From an uncultured Flavobacteriaceae bacterium (GTDB lineage Bacteria; Bacteroidota; Bacteroidia; Flavobacteriales; Flavobacteriaceae), in the NCBI GenBank assembly GCA_947500445.1, contig CANMSB010000002.1, forward strand, positions 124,001-188,000: 64,000 nucleotides of DNA, in the 5' to 3' direction. The notes under the pieces are model-generated. The model had not been told where the DNA came from. It saw only the letters and a program-made list of their open reading frames with translations, and made no database searches. Positions 58,054-64,000 of the stretch are shown here, piece after piece. Within the stretch, counting starts at the first letter, position 1. Each line of letters starts with the position of its first letter. Both the position numbers and the translations under genes were made by a program.

Positions 58054-59745
58054 ATGAAACTTTTTTTTATTGTTGTTTTTTTGATTGCTAATCTGTCGTT
58101 TGCGCAGGAGTTGGATGTTGAGAACTCCAAATTTTTAAATGAAGCATCTTTTGCTGAAATACACGAATTGATTAAAACTCAATATCAAGATTCTTTGTTA
58201 GCTGAAAATTATATCGATTTGTATTTAAAAAAAGCATCCCTTGAGAAAAATATGTTGGAATTAGGAAAAGCACTGACTTGGAAGAGCTATTACGAACCCA
58301 ATGAAAAACATAAACTCAAGCTAATCGATAGTGCTATCTCTTTAACAAAAGACCTAAATTCAGATTCGTACCCAATACTGACATATACATACAAAGGCGG
58401 ACATTATTTGGCCACCGGGCAATACGATAATGCGTTGAGTACATATTTAACCGCTTTGAAACTATCCAGAAAAAATAAAAGTGAGTATTTCGAGTATTTG
58501 ACTAAACATAATATTGCTATAATAAAAGGAGAGATTGGAGAAAATGAAGAGGCACTTGATATCTTCAAGGAGTGTCTCATTTATGAAAAGTCTAGATCCA
58601 ATGGAAAGACTACCATTGAATATATTGAATCTTTGTTGAAGACCGGCGAATTTTATATCAAAACAAGTAAATTGGATTCTGCAAAACTTCTATTAGATGA
58701 GGGTCTGGTTAAATCAAACTCACTTTTTAATGAACTTAACCTCAAAATTCAATTACAACTTGGTATTTACGCATATAAAAAGGGTAAAATTAGCCAAGCA
58801 AAGAAGATTTTATCAACAGGATTGCAAAAGACCAATTTAAAGCATCCCCATTTGACCAAAACGACAATACTGTTTCTCTTCTACCTTGGTCAAATAAATG
58901 AACTTCAAAATCATAGTAAAAAAGCGATGAACTACTATTTGCAGATGGATTCACTCGTTCAGCAACAACGTGTAAAGCCAATCGAAGTAAGAAATGCTTA
59001 TTCTTACTTAATTTCAAGATATAAAAGTAGCGGTGACATAGTGGAACAATTGTCAATTACAAATAAACTTATAGAAATTGATTCTTTTAATCTAGTCAGA
59101 GGCTTTAAAATATCTAAAATTATTAAGAACAAGTTCGACACTCCGATTCTATTACAACAAAAGGAGTCTTTGATAGAAACTCTCAATAGTCAAAACAAGA
59201 GGTTTAATTATGCCTTTGTAATTGTTTCTTTGTTGTTAATATCATTAGTTGTCATTGTATTTAGATTATTTTCTAGAAAGAGAATACTAGAAAGGAGGTT
59301 CAATCAAGTGATGAAAAGTAATGACATTAACAACAAAGAAACCAAAGCTTCAGCCAGAAAAGTAAATACAGATATACCGGAGATATTAGTAAAACGGGTT
59401 GCGGAAAGTCTCCAAAAATTTGAAAATAACTCAGGATATTTGAATAATGAATTGAGTTCAAACAAACTTGCAAAACTTGCAAATACAAATACAAAATACC
59501 TATCTATCATCATAAAACAGATTAAAGGCAAATCTTATTCCAACTATATCAAAGATTTGAGAATAGATTATGCTATCAGCGAATTAAAGATAAACGCAGA
59601 CCTAAGAAGAAATTATAGTATCGAAGGAATCTCAAAAGAAATGGGATTTAACAACGTTGAATCTTTCTCTTTGGCTTTCAAAAAAAAGACTGGTTTAAAC
59701 CCATCTTATTTCATAAAAAAAATAGAAAATCAATCTAAATTCTAG
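58054..59745 (+). CDS. Membrane-anchored TPR / AraC-type transcriptional regulator
   Basis: 563 residues. Signal peptide (1-17, LSFAQ), an extracytoplasmic TPR-like helical repeat region (about 40-340; for example TYKGGHYLATGQYDNALSTY), one TM helix (about 383-403, FVIVSLLLISLVVIVFRLF), then a cytoplasmic AraC-type DNA-binding domain (about 450-557; YLSIIIKQIKGKSYSNYI, SIEGISKEMGFNNVESFSLAF, KTGLNPSYF). This one-protein sensor layout is widespread in Bacteroidota. It is divergent from the S8/S9 array and 75 bp before the small precursor gene, so it probably senses an envelope or peptide signal and controls one or both. Low GC content like its neighbours. Confidence 0.9.
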   Translation: MKLFFIVVFLIANLSFAQELDVENSKFLNEASFAEIHELIKTQYQDSLLAENYIDLYLKKASLEKNMLELGKALTWKSYYEPNEKHKLKLIDSAISLTKDLNSDSYPILTYTYKGGHYLATGQYDNALSTYLTALKLSRKNKSEYFEYLTKHNIAIIKGEIGENEEALDIFKECLIYEKSRSNGKTTIEYIESLLKTGEFYIKTSKLDSAKLLLDEGLVKSNSLFNELNLKIQLQLGIYAYKKGKISQAKKILSTGLQKTNLKHPHLTKTTILFLFYLGQINELQNHSKKAMNYYLQMDSLVQQQRVKPIEVRNAYSYLISRYKSSGDIVEQLSITNKLIEIDSFNLVRGFKISKIIKNKFDTPILLQQKESLIETLNSQNKRFNYAFVIVSLLLISLVVIVFRLFSRKRILERRFNQVMKSNDINNKETKASARKVNTDIPEILVKRVAESLQKFENNSGYLNNELSSNKLAKLANTNTKYLSIIIKQIKGKSYSNYIKDLRIDYAISELKINADLRRNYSIEGISKEMGFNNVESFSLAFKKKTGLNPSYFIKKIENQSKF

Positions 59746-59820
59746 AATTTAGGGCTTTAATACAAATGGGATAACCTAATTATTCGGAAATTGAAAACTT
59801 AATCGAAAAACCTTTTAAAG

Positions 59821-59961
59821 ATGAAAAAAAAGAAAGAATCAAAGAATGTAAGACCTTACTTAAAAAAGTTTAAAATAGCTAAACTCGACAAGCCACAACT
59901 AATCTTTGGCGGAGGGGGTAAAACCGAGGTAGTTATGTTATGCGGCCACACTGGTGGTTGA
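59821..59961 (+). CDS. GG-leader RiPP (lanthipeptide-like) precursor peptide
   Basis: 46 codons, ATG to TGA. Lys-rich start MKKKKESKNVRPYL, then leader motif KKFKIAKLDKPQLIFGGGG and a putative core KTEVVMLCGHTGG. The pattern KKxKIxKLxKxxL...GG matches Bacteroidota GG-leader natural product precursors. The core has two Thr and one Cys, the minimum for a single (methyl)lanthionine ring. It sits between the regulator and an S9 oligopeptidase, with a LanC cyclase gene next. The related but startless sequence upstream of S8 copy F supports the assignment. No precursor family could be confirmed without a search. Confidence 0.75.
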   Translation: MKKKKESKNVRPYLKKFKIAKLDKPQLIFGGGGKTEVVMLCGHTGG

Positions 59962-59989
59962 ACTAAGAATTGGTAAAATATGATAATAC

Positions 59990-60035
59990 AAGGTATAGAA
60001 GACCTTATCTAAAGGTAAAAAGTCATCTATACCTT
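59990..60035 (+). promoter_or_regulatory. Hairpin between precursor and S9 gene
   Basis: A perfect 10-bp stem (59990-59999 with 60026-60035, AAGGTATAGA/TCTATACCTT) encloses a second small stem (ACCTT/AAGGT, about 60002-60016). It lacks a T tract, so it could act as an mRNA processing or stability element, or as an attenuator giving more precursor than enzyme. Confidence 0.5.
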
Positions 60036-60050
60036 TAAGCCTTATGGACA

Positions 60051-62210
60051 ATGTTGAAAACATGCATATTATTTTTTGCTTTTTTTTTATTTAAAGTAGG
60101 TTTTACACAGGAAAAAATTAATTATCCCTCTTATAAAAAAGGCAACTTTAAGGAAGAGATTCACAATATTGTGGTTTCTGACCCATACCGTGGATTAGAA
60201 AATCTGAAAGAGCCAGAAACTCAAAGTTGGTTTAAGAGTCAAAGCTTTCTTGCCGATAGTCTACTCGAAATGGTACCTAAGGAAAGGTTTTTAAAAAAGT
60301 TTTTAGCTTTTGAGAATTCCCAAAAAAATCTTGTCAGAACCTATCGAATAAAAGAAAATGGCAACTACTTTTATTTGAAAAAGAATGATGATGGTGTAGA
60401 AAAATTATTTTTAAGAAGAGACAAACATAGTCAAGAAACCTTGTTGTTTGATCCGGAAGCATATCGAAAAGGACATTTTATTCGTTATTACAAGGTAAGT
60501 TGGGACGGTCTTAAAGTGGCAATAGCTATTTCTAAGAAAGGTGAAAAGGAAAGCTTGGTAGTAGTTTATGATGTTAACCTAGAAGGGCTTCTTGAGGATG
60601 TGGTTGAGGACTTAAGTCCGGGCCATGCAGGAAACTTATCTTGGTTTCCGAATAATATGGGTTTTTTTTATACGAAAGTGCCCCATTTTAGGTATGATGA
60701 TAAAACCTATTTATTGGAAACTGAAGCCAGTTATCACCTAATTGGAGAACATAAAAAACAACGCACAATTTTTTCTAAGAATAATAATCCAACTATTCCA
60801 TTTCAGAAAGGAGATATCGCAACTATTTTAATTTCAAATTCAAGCACTTCTTATCTTATTGGAACACTTTCCAATACAAATGACCATCATGATGTTTACT
60901 ATGCTAAAATCAACTCTTCCAATAACTACGATAACATTGAATGGTTACCCTTGTTTACGAAGAAGGAACAAATAGTTCAGTTTTTCATCAAAGAAGATTT
61001 TCTGTTTTTTCGAACATCAAAAGGTGCTTCAAGATATAAAATATGTAAGACTTTGCTTAAAAATCCAAATTTCAACAACCCTGAAGTTTTGATCTCAGAA
61101 CGGGATGATTCAGTTATATCCGATTTTGAGTGCCTAGATGGCAAAGTCTTTTTTACAATTAGAAAGAACGGGGTAAAATCTAAATTCTTTGTAAAAGAAA
61201 AAGACTCGGAAACTGAAATAAAATTACCTTTTTCCGCCGGCGAGACCAGTGTTTTTTCAGAGGGTAAAAAGTTATTTGTAAAGGTTAATGGCTGGACGGT
61301 ACCCACTAGCTATTTTCAATATGATTATGGGAAAGGTATCTTAACCAATGTTAGTTTGGATAACGGCTCCTATCCAGAATTTGAGCAAATAGTTGTTGAA
61401 GAAATTGAAGTAAAATCTCATGATGGGGCATTGGTTCCAGTTTCAATACTTAGAAAAAAGGAACTTAAAAAAAATGGAAAAAGCAGAGCAATGCTTTACA
61501 CCTACGGTGCATATGGTATTTCATATTCTCCGAGGTTTTTTATTCCTTTTGTCACTTGGGTTTCTGAAGGTGGGGTTTTAGTATTCCCACACGTAAGGGG
61601 TGGTGGTGAAAAGGGAAACTCTTGGTATGAACAAGGCAAGAAAGAGACAAAAGCTAATACTTGGTTAGATTTAATTGCTACAGCTGATTATTTGATTGAA
61701 AATAACTACACTTCGAAAAGATATCTTATAAACCTTGGGATAAGTGCCGGAGGAATAGCGGTAGGAAGGGCAATCACTGAACGACCAGATTTATTTAAGG
61801 TAGCTATTATGGATTCTCCCGCTCTTAATATGGTCAGATATGAGTTTCAGCCAAGTGGCCCAAATAATGTTCCAGAATTTGGAACAATCAAAGATTCAAC
61901 CCAGTTCCAGGCGTTATACGAAATGGATTCTTACCATCATCTGGAAACAGATGTTGAATACCCATCGATTATGGTAAAAGTGGGTATGAAAGATGGCAGC
62001 GTTACGCCTTGGGATTCTGCCAAATTTATCGCAAAAGCGCAAAACATGACGATTCCCACAAACCCCGTACTGTTCTCAGTGGACTTTCAAGGTGGTCATG
62101 TCGGGGATGGTACCGTTGAAGGTATATATAGAAACTTTTCTGAGTTGTATGCTTTTGCATTATGGCAAACAGGACATCCTGAATTTCAGCCAAAAATGAG
62201 AAATAGATAA
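60051..62210 (+). CDS. S9-family prolyl oligopeptidase (copy 3), RiPP operon
   Basis: 719 residues. Signal peptide (about 1-19, KVGFTQ). POP N-terminal HNIVVSDPYRGLENL, a beta-propeller, then the hydrolase domain with Ser565 in LGISAGG, Asp in VGMKDGSVTPWD and His in FQGGHVGDG. The tail ALWQTGHPEFQPK pairs it with copy 2. Encoded 89 bp after the precursor and 9 bp before the LanC gene, so it is a strong candidate for processing the modified peptide, in analogy to the POP-type peptidase FlaP of class III lanthipeptides. That role is inferred, not seen. Confidence 0.92.
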   Translation: MLKTCILFFAFFLFKVGFTQEKINYPSYKKGNFKEEIHNIVVSDPYRGLENLKEPETQSWFKSQSFLADSLLEMVPKERFLKKFLAFENSQKNLVRTYRIKENGNYFYLKKNDDGVEKLFLRRDKHSQETLLFDPEAYRKGHFIRYYKVSWDGLKVAIAISKKGEKESLVVVYDVNLEGLLEDVVEDLSPGHAGNLSWFPNNMGFFYTKVPHFRYDDKTYLLETEASYHLIGEHKKQRTIFSKNNNPTIPFQKGDIATILISNSSTSYLIGTLSNTNDHHDVYYAKINSSNNYDNIEWLPLFTKKEQIVQFFIKEDFLFFRTSKGASRYKICKTLLKNPNFNNPEVLISERDDSVISDFECLDGKVFFTIRKNGVKSKFFVKEKDSETEIKLPFSAGETSVFSEGKKLFVKVNGWTVPTSYFQYDYGKGILTNVSLDNGSYPEFEQIVVEEIEVKSHDGALVPVSILRKKELKKNGKSRAMLYTYGAYGISYSPRFFIPFVTWVSEGGVLVFPHVRGGGEKGNSWYEQGKKETKANTWLDLIATADYLIENNYTSKRYLINLGISAGGIAVGRAITERPDLFKVAIMDSPALNMVRYEFQPSGPNNVPEFGTIKDSTQFQALYEMDSYHHLETDVEYPSIMVKVGMKDGSVTPWDSAKFIAKAQNMTIPTNPVLFSVDFQGGHVGDGTVEGIYRNFSELYAFALWQTGHPEFQPKMRNR

Positions 62211-62219
62211 AATTCCGAT

Positions 62220-63437
62220 TTGAGTTCAATTAAAGCGAGTTTGGAAAAAAAACTCCACGATTTCAACAATGATTTAACCTGTAATCTAGATAAATGTACA
62301 GAAATAGGGCTTTTATCCGGAAAAATGGGCGTTGCTTTATTTTTTTACTACTACTCCATGTATTTTAAAGAATATACCGTTAAAAATAAAGGTTCTTTCT
62401 TGTTGGAAGAAATATGTGAATGTATAAACACCGGATTTAATATTCCCACTTTTTGTAGTGGAATTAGCGGTATTGGATGGGGGATGGATATCCTGAATGA
62501 GGAAGGCTTAGAAGATATCGACACTAACTACTTGTTTTCCGATATGAAACAATATGTTAGTGATTCTTTAAATTTTTTCTTTAAAAAAAACAAATATGAC
62601 TTTTTACATGGATACCTCGGAGTCGGGTTTTTTTTATTAAACAGGTTGAATTATCCAAATTCTTCTGACATGCAGTCATTCTATATAAAAAAGTTAGAAG
62701 AAGTTATTGCAAAATTAAATACCACCGCCGTAATCCTCGAGAACCAAGCTTACTGGGTTATAAGCAAGGAAGAAAAAGAGGAATCAGAAATAAATCTTAG
62801 CCTTTCACATGGAATGGCAAGCATAATAAATTTTCTGTCACGTGTTAACTCTTCACCTTATTTTAAAGGACAAGTTGTTACTTTATTAAATAAAGCTTGT
62901 CGCTTTTTAATCTCTATCAAGCATATACCCAAAAGTGAGGATTCTTATTATGGCAATCACATATTTCTAGATAAGTTTGAGAAAAAAAACTCCAGGTTGG
63001 CTTGGTGTTACGGAGATTTAGGAATTGGAATCTCTTTATGGCACGCCGCTATTTCTATTAATGACAAAAACCTATTTAAAGAGGCTATGCTTATTTTAAA
63101 ACACTCGGCCAATAGAAGAGACACCAGTAGTACCTTAGTAAAAGATGGAGGTTTATGTCACGGAGCTTTTGGAGTGATGCATATTTTCGATTTTTTATAC
63201 AAAAAGACAGGTGTAAAAGACTTTAAAAATGCCTCTGAATTTTGGTTGCTAACTGGATTGGAAACTGGATACCATGAAAATGGCTTGTCAGGATTTTTAT
63301 CATGGAATCCGGATGAAAATGGAATTTGGAAAGTAGAAGTAGATATTCTTGATGGAATCTCTGGAATAGGCCTTGCCATAATCTCATATTTATTTCCAAA
63401 AGAACTTAAGTGGAATAAATGCCTTTTGATAGGATGA
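62220..63437 (+). CDS. LanC-like lanthionine cyclase
   Basis: 405 residues from a TTG start; an upstream in-frame TAA excludes an earlier one. The double-barrel LanC repeats are seen as FCSGISGIGWG, FLHGYLGVGFFLL, LSHGMASIINFL, WCYGDLGIGISLW, LCHGAFGVMHIF and ILDGISGIGLAIISYL. Zinc ligands are Cys263 (WCYG), Cys313 and His314 (LCHG); the conserved acid/base His is at about 197. This matches the NisC arrangement (Cys284, Cys330, His331). LanC joins Cys to dehydrated Ser/Thr to make thioether rings and normally works with a LanB dehydratase. No LanB is in the window. Confidence 0.92.
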   Translation: MSSIKASLEKKLHDFNNDLTCNLDKCTEIGLLSGKMGVALFFYYYSMYFKEYTVKNKGSFLLEEICECINTGFNIPTFCSGISGIGWGMDILNEEGLEDIDTNYLFSDMKQYVSDSLNFFFKKNKYDFLHGYLGVGFFLLNRLNYPNSSDMQSFYIKKLEEVIAKLNTTAVILENQAYWVISKEEKEESEINLSLSHGMASIINFLSRVNSSPYFKGQVVTLLNKACRFLISIKHIPKSEDSYYGNHIFLDKFEKKNSRLAWCYGDLGIGISLWHAAISINDKNLFKEAMLILKHSANRRDTSSTLVKDGGLCHGAFGVMHIFDFLYKKTGVKDFKNASEFWLLTGLETGYHENGLSGFLSWNPDENGIWKVEVDILDGISGIGLAIISYLFPKELKWNKCLLIG

Positions 63438-63450
63438 CGGAGTGATTTTT

Positions 63451-63497
63451 TAAGCCTTTTCCTGAAAACTCACTGAAAAATCAATGGTTAAGGCTTA
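63451..63497 (+). terminator. Possible terminator hairpin after the LanC gene
   Basis: Arms TAAGCCTT (63451-63458) and AAGGCTTA (63490-63497) form an 8-bp stem with a long AT-rich loop. No run of T follows, so it is a weak terminator at best. Confidence 0.3.
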
Positions 63498-63540
63498 GGC
63501 GCACATTCAGGTTTCTCCGATGAAGCTCTAACGGAGTAGC

Positions 63541-63566
63541 GGGGTCTGTAAATTAAACTCTGTCCG
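63541..63566. mobile_element. IS256-type terminal inverted repeat
   Basis: The GGGGTCTGTAAATTAAACTC sequence at 63541 lies at the C-terminal end of the transposase gene and has the GGGxCTGTAAA form of IS256-family ends. It marks the left boundary of the insertion. The other end is outside the window. Confidence 0.6.
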
Positions 63567-64000
63567 TTGATTCGATTCCTTTGGGGCTAGCCCCAAAGGA
63601 ATCGGCGTTTAATGCCAGTGGTATTCTATCCCCAAATTTAATATAAAGTTGTTGAACGGTAAGGCTCCAATTGTGCAAAGGGCTTGTCCATTTCTTCTCG
63701 ATGTTCTTTGTGGCCAGATATACCAGTTTTAATAGGGCCATATCGTTTGTGAAGGCACCCTTGGTCTTGGTGACCTTGCGTACTTGGCGGTGGAAGCCCT
63801 CCACGGCATTGGTGGTATAGATGATCTTCCTGATTGGCTCGGTGTACTGGAAATACTGGGACAGTTGCTCCTAATTACGCTGCCAGCTCTCGATGACCAC
63901 GGGGTATTTTCCTTCCCATTTTTCTTCCAGGTCCAATAGTCTGTCCTCGGCCACTTCCTTGCTCGTGGCCCGATAGACAAGTTTCAGGTCGCGCATGAAC
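63553..64000 (-). pseudogene. IS256-family (mutator-type) transposase, C-terminal part, interrupted by a stop
   Basis: The minus strand reads in one frame from the window edge: FMRDLKLVYRATSKEVAED, then EEKWEGKYPVVIESWQRN, a TAG (complement of 63871-63873), then EQLSQYFQYTEPIRKIIYTT, NAVEGFHRQVRKVTKTKG and IEKKWTSPLHNW. This is the conserved C-terminal region of IS256 transposases, where a Trp (WEQL) is normally found in place of the TAG, so TGG to TAG is the simplest explanation. The N-terminal DDE parts are outside the window. Probably inactive. Confidence 0.85.
63573..63604. repeat. Perfect 32-bp palindrome in the IS end
   Basis: Sixteen-base arms centred on CTAG (CGATTCCTTTGGGGCT and its exact complement) with no loop. 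It lies inside the last codons of the transposase frame and next to the terminal repeat. It may block transcription across the element boundary. Confidence 0.6.

Noticed and set aside
62220-63437. Class III/IV LanKC or LanM synthetase
   Set aside because: Only the LanC cyclase part (405 residues) is present; no kinase, lyase or LanM dehydratase domain precedes it, and the upstream gene is an S9 peptidase.
63729-63980. 83-codon minus-strand frame near the right end
   Set aside because: Out of frame with the clear IS256 transposase reading, which covers the same DNA.
1-64000. CRISPR arrays, rRNA and tRNA genes
   Set aside because: No regularly spaced short repeats outside coding repeats and no recognisable tRNA or rRNA sequence were found by eye; a tRNA scan would be needed to exclude tRNAs fully.

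Overview
The window looks like a chromosomal segment of a marine Flavobacteriaceae bacterium (Bacteroidota). Supporting signs are a giant adhesin ending in a gliding-motility-associated (type IX secretion) sorting domain, flavobacterial conserved families (DUF6341, DUF6427, DUF4254, TatA next to an M23 peptidase), TAnnTTTG-type promoter elements, no obvious Shine-Dalgarno sequences, and an arsenosugar gene set. I saw no rRNA, tRNA or CRISPR array.

Layout. (1) 1-10.3 kb, minus strand: two secreted surface proteins, one cut by the window edge and one of 2,879 residues built from HYR, Ig-like, PA14, Ca-binding and DUF11 modules. (2) 10.6-13.4 kb: tatA, then an M23 peptidase and a GH3-family protein. 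(3) 13.5-33.3 kb: a large surface-polysaccharide locus. A DUF6909-like protein, a Wzz-like protein and rmlBACD form one tight operon. They are followed by a ligase/polymerase, a Wzx flippase, a second polymerase, glycosyltransferases, a methyltransferase, a polyprenyl-phosphate sugar transferase and a UDP-glucuronate decarboxylase. (4) 33.3-38.4 kb: purD, small conserved membrane proteins, a DUF4254/heptosyltransferase pair and a TetR regulator. (5) 38.6-40.9 kb: a three-gene arsenosugar cluster (arsS, an AhpD-like protein, a TIGR04282-like transferase). (6) 41-64 kb: an AT-rich accessory island.

The island is the most interesting part. Six S8 (subtilisin-like) secreted or lipoprotein proteases, one of them frameshifted, and two S9 prolyl oligopeptidases lie head-to-tail on the minus strand, with at least two decayed S8 fragments between them. 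Divergent from them is a signal-peptide/TPR/TM/AraC regulator, then a 46-codon gene missed by length-limited gene finding, a third S9 oligopeptidase and a LanC-type cyclase with its zinc ligands intact. The 46-residue product looks like a GG-leader RiPP/lanthipeptide precursor. A second, related GG-leader sequence sits directly upstream of, and overlaps, the first S8 gene of the minus-strand array, but it lacks a start codon and abuts an S8 fragment. I infer a LanC-dependent RiPP locus whose presumed leader peptidases have expanded and decayed by tandem duplication. No LanB dehydratase is visible; the right end of the window is an IS256-type transposase remnant with an in-frame stop.
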